Part shown: one piece after another, positions 13,081 to 23,699 of the stretch
Numbering within the stretch: the stretch's first letter is position 1
Layout of the letters: every line of letters starts with the position of its first letter
Assembly: GCA_007922225.1 (NCBI GenBank)
Contig: ML680088.1
Span: 15,631,967-15,695,966 of the forward strand
Direction: 5' to 3'
Length of the DNA stretch: 64,000 nucleotides
DNA from: Emydura subglobosa
Taxonomy: Eukaryota; Chordata; Testudines; Chelidae
Notes under the pieces: generated by a model
Seen by the model: the letters and a program-made list of their open reading frames with translations, nothing else
Databases searched by the model: none
Told to the model about the DNA's origin: nothing
Made by a program: the position numbers and the translations under genes

Positions 13081-14345
13081 CTAAGGGGGCAACAGGGTGG
13101 GTCCAATGCAACAGCTGCATGTGCACCAGGAACTCTTTAAATTCTGTTTTGTAGGTTTGATCAGGCAGCTTAATGTCAGGTCAGCCACCTGCCTATATAT
13201 GTCGTGCCTCTCACCCCGGAGCCCAGCTGCTGTGAAGAGGTAAGCGGTCCCCACGCAGTGGGAACTTTGAAGATTAGGACCATGACCCTGACCCAATACC
13301 AAGACTTTGTGGCAATCCAGTGTGGTGATCAGAGAAGAGGGGTAGCGTCTGTGTCCACCACTGTTGCACACAAGCCACGTACAGCCCGCTGGACTAGCTG
13401 GAGCTTTCCCCCACAGCTTGCCAGGTATAAGGTGTTCAGGAATCAGGCTTGTAGACCACAAGTGCATGCAACACCATGGCCAGGTCTATATCCAGTCTTA
13501 AAGGATGCAGGGCTCTGGCTAGCTGTGAGTGAAAGAAGGTCATTCTGACAGTCGGAGGGCTTCTCGGATTCTCCTTAACCCGAGTTCCCCAAAGGCATAC
13601 CCGTTGCTCCACCAGTGGCACCTGATAACAGGGTGCCAGCTAGTTCTCCGAAGCACCTTGCCCCCTGCCCGGATCAGTCCAGCCTCAGGTAGTTTCGGCC
13701 ACCCGCTGATCTGACTCGGCCATTGGAACAGTTTGGAGGTAGTGAAAGTGTGAAAACGCACACACTGTCATCAATGTACTGCAGGCCTGGGAGCGTGGGG
13801 GGGTTTAACTCATTCCCCTAGGGCTTCTGCACATAAATAATAAAGATGGAGAAGGCAGAGCCCTGTGGAGATCCCCAGGTGCACACCTATTTGTGCCACT
13901 CATCACCATCATATCAGTGCTCCAGCAGTGGAGATACAATTGCTCACTATCACTCTCTGGGTCTCATCCAAGAGGAACACACACTACTTTCTCTGCATTT
14001 TTTTTTTTTTTTTTTGGTTCATCCTCACTAATCTATAAGGCACTTTGATGGTATAATCTCTAAACTCATGGTTGTTGGCCAAATGCTGCTGATCAATCCA
14101 AAGTACAAGAGGAGTAATAGTAGTATTGTAGCACCCAGGAGTCTGCTGTACGTGGATCACATGCTGGACAAACATTTGCCTGCTGTCCATGATAGCTAGG
14201 AGATTGTCCACCTGCACATCCAGGGCTCTCTGTTGTGCCATAGTCTGGTAGAAAGTCGGACTGAAAGGAATCCAGAATACTGGCAGAGGTATTGGAATAG
14301 CCAGTTTCACTTGGTTGAAGATTGGGAGATTAGACACTAAGCAGG
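13081..14345 (-). mobile_element. Antisense L2-like LINE, decayed reverse transcriptase region
   Basis: Read on the minus strand from 14340 downward: V-S-N-L-P-I-F, then VDNLLAIMDSRQM (compare V-D-D-L-L-x-A-M-D in L2-type ORF2), YYLCAEALGE, LQYIDDSVCVF (a damaged Y-A-D-D catalytic motif), LHALVVYKPDS, GKLQLVQRAVRGL and a damaged L-H-W-L-P segment (PHWIATK). The order matches the L2-like reverse transcriptase through thumb region. Many stops and frameshifts make it a fossil. A poly-T run at 13998-14015 interrupts it. Confidence 0.65.
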
Positions 14346-15159
14346 AGGTGGGAAACTGGCTGTATTAAGAGACTATTTCTGAAGCGTCTGGGTGGTGATG
14401 GGACGCCAAAGGGAAAGAAGAACGCAGCTATGGAATGAGGAGGAAAACTTGGTACGGGGGACGGACGGTGGGGGGGGGACCATCCCCAACAATTTTAAAG
14501 CCACAGACTCACAAATGTCTCTTCTGAGGCGTAGTCCCAGCTTAGTTTGGCTTTTGTCGTTGTGTTAGGCTTTAATTCACTCTTTGGTTCTCTTATGCCC
14601 ACAGAGTTGAATGCAGAATCAAAGCAAAGCAATCTGTCCCTTTACACACAGATTTCCTACAATTTTCCCAGGAACCAGGCCATCAGAGCAGCATCTTCCA
14701 GTTTTATTGCCGTCTGCAAGTCCATTTGCCACAGCTACTGGACCCCTGGACCTGCCTGTCTCTAACATGCGTGGCAAGTGAGAGATGGTTTCAGGAGCAA
14801 AGATCTTATAGCAGACATGATTCTGTTTAAAAGTGAGCAGAGTTAGCACGGCCTAAAAGTAGCATCAGTTGAAGAGATTACATTTCCTTGTATCTTCATC
14901 TCCATCTCCCACCTTTTCCTGAAGATACTGACCCATCTTCCTAGATTGCAGCTTCCTTAAGTAACTTTAACTGCACATTGTGCTCCGGGTCTCATCGATG
15001 TTCACCAGCTGACCAGTGATAGTCACATCCTTAGAACACTGTAAGATGGGCAATCCTGCCTGATTTAACAAGAGGGGCATGGTAGTGATCGAGGACAGCC
15101 AATTAGACGGGTGCTTACAGTGTGATAGGGCAGAACAAAAGGTCTGAGCTGCATCTGAA

Positions 15160-15319
15160 GAAGGAAGTTCCAGAGGGGAAGCTGTGTTAGTCTGTATACA
15201 GCAAACACAACGAGAATCCTGTAGCACCTTAAAGACTAACAAATTTCTGTGGGCATAAGCTTTCGTGGGCTGCAACCCACTTCCTCAGATGCATGAAATG
15301 GAAATCAGAGGAGACGTAT

Positions 15320-15368
<49 letters not shown>

Positions 15369-15378
15369 NNNNNNNNNN

Positions 15379-15430
<52 letters not shown>

Positions 15431-15620
15431 CCCCTCCGCAAGGATAAGAAACAACAATGGGGAGGGCAAGTGCTAACAAAGTCAGTTCAGTTAGAGTAGA
15501 TGAGGCCTATTCACAACCATTGATCAGAAGATGAGAATGTATGAACAGTGACAATTTCTTCTTGTAATGAGATAACCATTCCAAGTCCCTATTCAGGCAC
15601 AGGGTGCTAACAGTCCTCTC
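15160..15620 (-). mobile_element. Dispersed repeat of the same family, antisense, holding a CA microsatellite
   Basis: Plus strand carries CCAGAGGGGAAGCTGTGTTA, GTCTGTATACAGCAAACAC, CTTAAAGACTAACAAATTT, GCATAAGCTTTCGTGGGCTG and CCACTTCCTCAGATGCATG, the reverse of the 39.4-kb copy. Beyond the CA tract, ACAATGGGGAGG is also shared with the 39-kb copy. The right limit near 15620 is a guess. Confidence 0.7.
15322..15428. repeat. (CA)n microsatellite with 10-N gap
   Basis: An uninterrupted (AC)n run except for ten N at 15369-15378, which is an assembly gap of unknown true size. Apparent length about 107 bases; the real array may be longer. Confidence 0.97.
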
Positions 15621-16449
15621 TGCTCCAACAGTACCTAGGATTCCAAGCCCCTCGTTCCCAGAAAATGCAGTGCCACCAGTTCAGAGAGGAACAGCAGAAG
15701 TGGTCAGTGGGCTGGAGAAGAAAAAAGGTGTGATCCTCATAGCTTTGCTAAGAGAGGACTAAGGGGCGGAGAGGAATTTAGCATAGTGGCCTTTGCCCAC
15801 CCCGTACATTCCACCCATTTGTTCTGCTCAGTGCTGCGTAAGGAAGCCTATTAGTTTGTGTTAGAGCACCACAGTCATTCCATGATACAAATACACTGAC
15901 CAATGTGACACTAACATAAGATACAGGGGAAGCATGCAGTGCTACAGAAATGTTGCATATAAAGAGAGAAAAGTCTCAAACAACTCAAACAAATGGACAT
16001 TTGTCAATGTTACGACCAGAAAAGACCATCATCATGTTGTCTGACCTCCTGCATAACATAAGACACAGAATTTCACCCAGTGAGTCCTGCCTCTGTCTTA
16101 TCGTCAAGCTAGATCATTTGTAGAAAGACATCCAATCTTGATTTTAAAAGCTGTCTGAATAGTCATGTACTCACCAAATTCCCAGAAGCCTACCAACGGC
16201 AGGACTTGAACTCTCAGTTCTTAGGTGGAGCTCAGGGTCAAGGATTATCCCGTGTCAATAACCCATTAAAGGGCTGTTAAAACAGGTCTATTCCAAAATA
16301 CCAGACTATTCTGGGGCCTACCATGAGAAGACACTTTTGTAAACATTTAAGATTACTTGGTGAAAGAGGATTTAGAGAACTGAGTGTCTGTTTCATACAA
16401 TTAAAAACAACAAGAGTAACATATGATTATGGGCAAAATCTTGGGAGTC

Positions 16450-16553
16450 CTGGCTGGGATGATTTCATTGGGGTTGGTCCTGCTTTGAGCAGGGGGTTGG
16501 ACTAAATGACCTCCTGAGGTCCCTTCCAACCCTCATTTTCTATGATTCTATGA
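16450..16553 (+). mobile_element. CR1 LINE 3' end
   Basis: CTGGCTGGGATGATTT, CTGCTTTGAGCAGGGGGTTG, GGTCCCTTCCAACCCT and TATGATTCTATGA follow each other in the standard CR1 3' order. Only about 100 bases remain. Confidence 0.93.
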
Positions 16554-17639
16554 GTCATTGAGAGTTTTTCCCAAGGACTTACATAGACAGGATTTCACCT
16601 TACGTATTTGGGTTCCAACAGTATTGCCATATAACCATCACAACCTCAGGAATAGAACCATAGGAATATGTCACCATTCATCAACTAGAAATGGATGTTA
16701 TAACATGCACATTTTCTGTTACACGTGAAAGGAGTGAGAATCCTTTGATTTTTAAAAATCAGGACTACTTTAATTATATTATAGGTGGTACAGTAGGTGG
16801 CATTCTCCTCTCCAAGTCAATAATGAATCCCTACACCAGGATGGTGTTTGGGCTGCATTGATAGAGATAATGTCTTTTGGAAGAGGTATAAAACAGAGGC
16901 CTTGCCAATGGGCCAGACTGGGCCCTTCATAGTACAAGGTCCTGCAGGGGGCGGAAATTCTGTGTTCTCCTCACCCAACAGAATCAACAGGGGTTCTGCT
17001 CCTAAGCCTTGGCTCTGGACCCCTTTGACAATTCCCTGGGGCAATGAAGGGGCAAGGGGTTCTATGGGCAGGTGAGGGGCACCAGAAGTGTTAACATAAC
17101 CTCAAGAAAACGTAGTTGAAATGGAAATTGCCAGTCAAACTCTTGGCCATGAGAGAGTGAAGGCTGGGAACCTGTCTAACTTAGCGACGCTTCTCATTCA
17201 GAATGTAGCTGCCTAAAATAAATAAGCTTTGACGTGACTGAGAACCAGGAAATTTGGAGACAAGGTTCCACCATGAGTCTTCGTGTTAAGCCCACAGCCC
17301 TGACAAGCCTGGAGTGTATCCTCCCCCCATCTTCAGGTCCAACGTGGGATGCAGACCGCCACTGCCCTCTCCTTCGCCCAACACACATACCCACAAGAAC
17401 TGAATGGACATTTGCAATATCAGCGACTCCCTGCATCCCCACCACAATAAGCCACCCTAGCCCAAGCAGGGTTCCTGTAATCAAAATGAGAGAAGAGAAG
17501 CATGAACTCCATGAGGGAACCTCACTATCACCAGTCTATTGTATGTGGAAAGGGGTCAGATAGTATCTGCCTATCACTGTACTGACATGTGAAACATCCA
17601 ACCACCACAAGACACCCACCCATGATGAGCTACCAACAC

Positions 17640-18190
17640 TTCACGGGGTGTCTATCCATACATAGGCTAGAAACTCAACCTTCCTGCTGCCCAACTCTCC
17701 AGTGCTGCCTTCATCATCCGGTGCCTTCCCACAGCTATATGGGGTGTTACAGCTAGTCAGGCTCAGTCCCCCCGCCCTACCCAAAACAACCCACCATTTA
17801 GCTCCATGACTCATGGTTTCCGGGCAGGTCATTAATAGCCTCTCCCTCTCCAGAGCAATCAACAGCCTGGTAGACCAAGAGTCCAGTGACCCTAGCAAAG
17901 GGTCAGCAGTCTCAGGCCTCCCTGGGGTCCTGACCTCTTTGTTCTAAAGTCCTTAGTGTCCCTTTCTTCTGGGGATGATAGGGGAACCCAGGCCTGCCCC
18001 CTACTCTGGGTTCCAGCCCCAGGACCCTATTCAAAGCAGCTAGGACCAGTTTCTCCCAATCACTTGCTGCTTTCTACCTCATCTCTCCTGTAGGCTTTTC
18101 TCAGACTTGCCATCTGATTCTCCCACATTGGAAGTCCAGCTACTTACCAGTCGGTTGCTAAAGACATCTTCAGCCTAGGAGAGTCTCCCT
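17640..18190. repeat. GC-rich dispersed repeat (GGGGAACCCAGGCC family), copy 1
   Basis: GATAGGGGAACCCAGGCCTG and GGGTTCCAGCCCCAGGACCC at 17977-18030 recur in altered form at 23.3 and 35.3 kb, with similar C/T-rich flanks. Probably an LTR- or DNA-element-derived reptile repeat; family not named. Confidence 0.4.
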
Positions 18191-18290
18191 GTTAACCCTG
18201 TAGTACCATGTAAGCTATAGATAGGTGAGGCCAAATTCTGTTGTGTTATTTAATAGTTTCAATGGATAATAATGATGTTTATTTTAAAGC

Positions 18291-19047
18291 TTTTTTTTTT
18301 TTTTTTTCTATTTATAAATTTAAATTTTCAGTTTTTACAATTTTACAAAATAGTGGCAGGAGGTCAGACAATTTTATGAGAGCAGATGTTGAGATTCAAA
18401 AAGTTAAAGCTTCGTAAGCATTAAAACAATTGTCACCATCACATGTCAAAATATACAAAGTAAATATCCTTAAGTCAAATTCCAGTAAGTTCTCCAATAC
18501 CTTCTCTTGCATTGCCTATCTGCACATTTTGATTAGCAGCAACGGAAACAGGTTTTCATTGTGGGGGGGAGAGGGGCTGTACAGAGAAATCAGCATTTGT
18601 AAAAACCTAATCCTTCCAGCTCTATGCACCAATTTCCCTGATGGTCCAGCAGTCCACAGAGCAGACACCCAGCCAGATGTCCCTTGTGCCATTCCACAAG
18701 AGAATCAACAATGCCCATAACCCTCCCTGCAGACTGAAAGCCTACTGTACTTGATTTGTTACCCTCTCAATGGGCACATGCTACCTCTGCTGTAGAACCC
18801 ACCTATACAACCGCTCTACCAAACTGGCACTACTAGAAATCTTTCATCTGCTTTTTGTCTCAGACCCTGGTTCTGTCTCGGACCATGTTCTGGGTCAGAT
18901 TAAGCAGTGCAAATTCATTTTCCTGTTGCTGCCTTTTCTTCTTCTAGTAGGATCATTTAGAAGAAGCAGCAGAGGCAACAGAGCCTCAAAATAGGTGAAA
19001 GAGGACCTGCCATACCAGGGGGTGTATTGTAGACAAGCAAGAGCACT

Positions 19048-19087
<40 letters not shown>

Positions 19088-19421
19088 CACAAATGCCAGC
19101 CACACACACACACAGAAATGCTTAGATGTACAAGTACACCCCACACACAAAACCTGAAAGTGTTCACACATAAATAATAGAAAATGCTTAGACATAATAC
19201 ATGCATCCAAACAAAGGAGCACAAGCTATTAATCTGGGTGAACCGAAGGAAGTGAAATAGTTATGTCTGCAGCTACAACATCTAGAAGAACAAATTTCCT
19301 GCCTCTACAATAAATGGATTCTTTTGTTTCACGTTGGCCTCAGTCACGTGACTATCTTGGCCGATTCTTCATCCAGAAGATCTTGCTATATAAATACCCA
19401 GATGGGTTTGAATTTCAACTG

Positions 19422-19460
<39 letters not shown>
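18291..19460. repeat. Homopolymer-rich stretch
   Basis: T17 at 18291-18307, A35 at 19052-19086 and A34 at 19426-19459, with a short CACACACA at 19104. The two long A runs are 340 bases apart in the same orientation and may be retroposon tails whose bodies are not recognised. Frames with poly-Lys or poly-Phe here are artefacts. Confidence 0.7.
19343..19396. promoter_or_regulatory. Palindromic E-box GTCACGTGAC and TATATAAATA
   Basis: The 10-base palindrome GTCACGTGAC (19343-19352) fits the USF/TFEB-type E-box, with TATATAAATA 35 bases downstream (19387-19396) and a 34-base A run at 19426-19459. Possibly a cryptic promoter; could be chance. Confidence 0.25.
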
Positions 19461-19461
<1 letters not shown>

Positions 19462-20089
19462 CCCACACACCACTAATTCTCCAGACCCTTTCCTCCTCTT
19501 TCCCCTTTAAATAAACTCAGAAGATACCCTAACATGCAAGCGAGGAAACAAAAGACTGGCATGGCCTTATTTTAAGGGTTGCTAGTTACATCTGAATGAT
19601 ACACATGGAATTTTAAAGAAATAGCCAGACATCAGAGCAACATACGAGGGTTAATATGTGCAATAAATTACCACTGACAAAAAGAGAAACTACTTGTGTA
19701 TAAAACATTTTAAATATTTACTGCCCAATTGTATCTTCAAGGCACCTAATCATGCTGGGGGAAGCATGGAGCTGCGATATGACACCATGGTGCTTCCTGC
19801 ACATGGGTAGGACATCTGCTTCTGCACCCTTTCCGAAGGTACTGGGTTGGTTCATCTCCACAGCTAGCCAGCTCCCCTAACTTGGGCCTTAACCCGATTT
19901 CTCCCTCACTTCTTTTGGAACGACTAATACTGTTGCACTCAGGGGACCATAAGGCTCCATCTGGCCTGTCCTCATGGGTTGCGAGGAGAAAGACTTCTGG
20001 GCATCCTCTTCATGGACCTGCTCCTGGATTAGGCAATTACCGGTACTTGAACAAAATTACTCAGTGCTTGTAAACAGACTGCCATAGCA

Positions 20090-20260
20090 ACACACAGTAT
20101 TTGCATAGCACTCTGCAGACATTATCTGATGAATTCTCAAGTATCCCCATTTTACAGATGGACAAACAGAGGCAGAAAGGTGGTGTGACCTGTGCAAGGC
20201 TGCACAGCATCTTAGTGGCAGCTTCCCAGCCCCACCCTTGTTCTTGTTCCTCCAAAGCAC
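20090..20260 (-). mobile_element. MIR-type SINE, antisense
   Basis: CCCCATTTTACAGATGGACA, ACAGAGGCAGAAAGG and GCAAGGCTGCACAGCATC are the antisense MIR core; the tRNA-like head is lost. Confidence 0.75.
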
Positions 20261-20269
20261 AACGTTTTG

Positions 20270-22120
20270 TCCCCTCACTGCTGTTCCGTTCCCATGCTCA
20301 TGCAGACAGAGTGATTAACTAGCTGCAGTGCAGCCTCAGAACTCTAGTTTATAGGTTTTAGTGAAACAGGCCCCACCATGCAGACCTGTGGTGAATTGAC
20401 AGCAGTCTCTGACTAGGATGAAGTCATGGGACTGGACCAAATAGCTTTTCATTACAACAAGCCCACGGACCTTTGTTACAAGTGACCTGCAAAAGAGCTG
20501 GGCCCGCCTAAGTTTTCTTATGATCCATAAATAAATAGGACCTGGCATTTCTTTTCTTTTTGTTTTTTTAAATTTACCTCAGAGATATCAGCAGCGCCAA
20601 CTCGGGTCTTCCCTATAATTAAGATATAAGAACTAACAATGCACATCCAACAGATTCTCCAGCAGCACCAGGAAAGGGATATCAATCCCAATTCTGGGCC
20701 CCTGCACATGCATGCTAGAATCAGGGGAGGGGAGGGAAGAGAAGAGGCAACTAGCACCTGGGAAGCCCATGATGAATCTTTGGTTACCTTAGAGCCAGCA
20801 GAAACTGTTCTATGCTGTCCACCTCCACGCCCTGCAGAAAGGGCATGGCTGAGGATGTGTCCTTAGAGGGGGCTCAAAATGGTCCCTCACAACTTGCAGA
20901 ATCTGCATACCTAGAAAGGAGGTACACAACCCCTTTGCTCCCTTCCCCTCCTGAGCTGAGCCAAGTTCAGAATCACAGCCAGCCTTTCTCCAAAACCAGT
21001 CGTCAGCCAGCAAGGGTAACTCGGTGTAATAAAAAAATAAAAGGGGTCTGGCACCCTTCCCCCTCACCCCCATCTCCCTTTCAAGTGCTCAGCTTTCACT
21101 CTTAGCTCTCATGAAGGCATCGTTTCACACCTTCGCTCCAGTCACCACAGACTCTTCCAGCCAAAACCGGATCTGGATTTCTAATGGAAAAACAAGCAGA
21201 AGAAAAGACGTGTGCAAAATCTCTTTGAAGCCTTCTTTATATACCACAAAGAACCCAAAAAGAGCACAAGTCCAATTATTTTCCTCTGCGAGTCACCGTT
21301 AAGGTGACACAAATAGGGCACTGTCGGGAATAGCCGATCCCAGCAGCAGCCTGTTTCAGTCTTCTATCACTGCGGTTTCTTTGTGTGATTATTTAGTTTC
21401 CAATGAGTTTCTCACTTGTCCCAATGGACCCAAGAGTGCAGTATATTTTAATAAAAATCTTTAATTATTTACTTTTTTAAAAAAGGAAATAGTCTGGTAA
21501 TTACTTAAAACACCATAGCCGGGTAAATAAATATTTGCTAAGGAGGAATAGTAGGGGAACATAAAGGAACATACAGGGGTTCGGTATTTTAAATAAAGAT
21601 TTTTGTGTTTCCACACACATACAGCAATACACACATTTAAAGAGCAGACTGGACCATGTCTGCACAAAGTAAGCTAATAGTTAGGGCCAGATCCTCACCC
21701 CCTTTAAATGCTGCCCTAAAGTGGCATTTGAGGTTTACTCCACTATGGGAGAATCCTGGCCTGGCATAGCTGATTTTACACCAGCTCCTCCATGTCAGGA
21801 ATGGCTGGGGCAGGACCAGAGCACTCACTATGTGCTCTGCCCATCTCCAGCCAGCAGAGCAGACTGTGTAGCTGGAACATGCTAAAGCAGCCACAGGGCT
21901 GCTGTAGCTTGCACCAGGGGGCAGTTTGGCCCTTGGCCAATCCAAGACTTGAGGGTGCCATAAAGTGGTTTAGAGACACCTTTGATTCCTTCCTTGAGCT
22001 GCATCAGGTGTGAGCTCAGAAGCTGAAGACTGCACTCAGCATTTCAATTTGGTCCATGATGCCTTTCAGATCCCAGACTGCACTTTCAGGACTGGCCACC
22101 AGATGGGAAAAAAACCCCAA
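20270..22120. other. Unique intron sequence, no gene
   Basis: No repeat recognised except the CCAGATCCTCA motif at 21687. AT-rich at 21430-21620. Frames up to 102 aa without domains. Confidence 0.45.
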
Positions 22121-22129
22121 TGTCTCTAA

Positions 22130-22298
22130 GATATGGCCTTTCCTAGCCATCCACACAGTTGAAACTCTCATCATATCATCTCAATTACTGCAACAGCCTT
22201 CTCCCTGGCCATGACAAATGCAATCTTGCCCCATCCATATCCATTCAGAATGCTTCTGCAAAGACCAATCTCCTAGCCTGTTGCTTTGACCACACAAA
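22130..22298 (+). mobile_element. L2-like LINE, upstream part (split by CR1)
   Basis: Sequence such as CTGCAACAGCCTTCTCCCTG, AATGCTTCTGCAAAGACCA and TTGCTTTGACCACA resembles the C-terminal part of the L2/CR1-like ORF2 common in reptiles. It breaks off at the CR1 insertion and resumes at 22455 with CTCTTTGCATCCCTCCACTGG. Family assignment is from memory of the pattern. Confidence 0.6.
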
Positions 22299-22454
22299 AT
22301 ATCAAGGTTGGAAGGGACCTCAGGAGGTCATCTAATCCAACCCACTGCTCAAAGCAGGACCAACCCCAGCTAAATCATCCCAGCCAGGGCTTTGTCAAGC
22401 CGGGCCTTAAAAACCTCTAAGGTTAGAGATTCCACCATCTCCCCGGGTAACCCA
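22299..22454 (-). mobile_element. CR1 LINE 3' end, antisense, nested in L2-like LINE
   Basis: Plus strand reads AAGGTTGGAAGGGACCTCAG, GGTCATCTAATCCAACCC, TGCTCAAAGCAGGACCAACC and ends around CCCCGGGTAACCCA: the reverse complement of a CR1 3' end, about 156 bases. The flanks belong to one L2-like element, so this CR1 is the younger insertion. Confidence 0.92.
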
Positions 22455-22965
22455 CTACATCACTCGGCTCTTTGCATCCCTCCACTGGCTCCCCCTGCTC
22501 CATGGTATCAAATGTAAAATGCTCTAATTCATGATCTATGCCCACCCACTTATCAGCACCCATCCGCTCTTGAAAGAAGCCTCCCTCCACTAAGCTACGA
22601 TGCCAACCTTGTTATATTTTCAAACACACACCTTCCTGCTTTCTCCTACAGTGCCCCTCACACCTGGGACAAGTGCCCTGTAAACATCCACTAAACTAAC
22701 TTGTTATTCCCCTTCAAAACCTTCCTACTTTGATGTGATACCTACAAAAAAAAAAAAAAAAAAAAAGGCCAGGCTGCAGAGACCAATGCTGATTTGTGTG
22801 TTATTGTTTCCTTGTATGCCTCCATCTAGTGATCATCTCCGGTAGCAGTTTGAGGCAGGAACTGGTTTTGTTCTGGGGTCGTACAGCACCAAGCACTTGG
22901 TCCATGACTAGGGCTCCCATGTGCTATTGTAATGATACACAACAACAAAGCAAATCTGACATGCA
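22455..22965 (+). mobile_element. L2-like LINE, downstream part with 3' tail
   Basis: After the CR1, the element continues: CTTTGCATCCCTCCACTGGC, a decayed ORF2 end (CACACCTGGGACAAGTGCC, CATCCACTAAACTAAC), a 21-base A run at 22746-22766, then a 3' tail with GTACAGCACCAAGCACTTGG and ATTGTAATGATACA. The tail is the same type as those at 41.9 and 42.2 kb. Confidence 0.6.
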
Positions 22966-23046
22966 AACCACTGAATTACAATCCATGTGAACCCTTCCAC
23001 TGTCATATTTTATAAAACCACTTTTAGAGCAGAACTGCACTTCAAG

Positions 23047-23071
23047 CACACACACACACACACACACACAA
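23047..23071. repeat. (CA)n microsatellite
   Basis: Uninterrupted CACACA run, about 25 bases, followed by A6. Confidence 0.95.
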
Positions 23072-23234
23072 AAAAGTTAAAGATCCACATTTCTGCAAAC
23101 TAAAAACGTACCCTAGGTGTAGCCTCCATTTTGCTTTGCCACACCAGCTAACGTTGTCTTACCCATGCTGACCCAGAGCTCAGACTAGGGGCCACAAATG
23201 GCAATGCACACCAAAGGGCTTCACTGTGACACCC

Positions 23235-23690
23235 CCACATGGATGCAAACTTTTAACTGGCTCCAGCCCTAGGTCTCCAGGGGCTCACATCTTCTCCTCC
23301 AAAAACTCCCTGGCTGAAGTAGGTAGGGGAACCCAGATCCTCACACCCCACTGCATTCCAGCTGAGACCCCTAGGTTGGGGCAGCCAGAGCCAGCCCTTC
23401 TCACTCCCTTGCTGCTCCCTGAACTACACCCTACCTCTTCTCCTCTGTAGGCTTCCTTAGAGGTTTGGCTTCTCAGGCAGCATCTCACAAGACTTCTAGA
23501 GTAATCTCTTCTCAGACAGCTGCTTTTCTCCTCAGGTGCTCCTGCTCTAGCTAAGATCCTTAAACATATATTACCTCTGGGTGCTTCCCTGCTTAATTAA
23601 CTGCCTCCCAGTTGCTCAGTGAGTTAACTACTCCCAGGTGAATCTGAGCCATTCCCCCTTGCACACCCCCTTCAGAGAGCCAGCTACCCT
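23235..23690. repeat. GC-rich dispersed repeat, copy 2
   Basis: GTAGGTAGGGGAACCCAGAT and CATTCCAGCTGAGACCCCTA parallel copy 1. Then CTTCTCCTCTGTAGGCTTCC (copy 1 has CTCTCCTGTAGGCTTTTCTC) supports common descent. Frames here are shadows. Confidence 0.45.
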
Positions 23691-23699
23691 CTGACACTG

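Noticed and set aside
13984..14337. 117-aa minus frame as a gene
   Set aside because: Better explained as part of the decayed antisense L2-like LINE, with motifs continuing in other frames.
15229..15499. Thr-His / Cys-Val repeat proteins
   Set aside because: Translations of the (CA)n microsatellite across an N gap.
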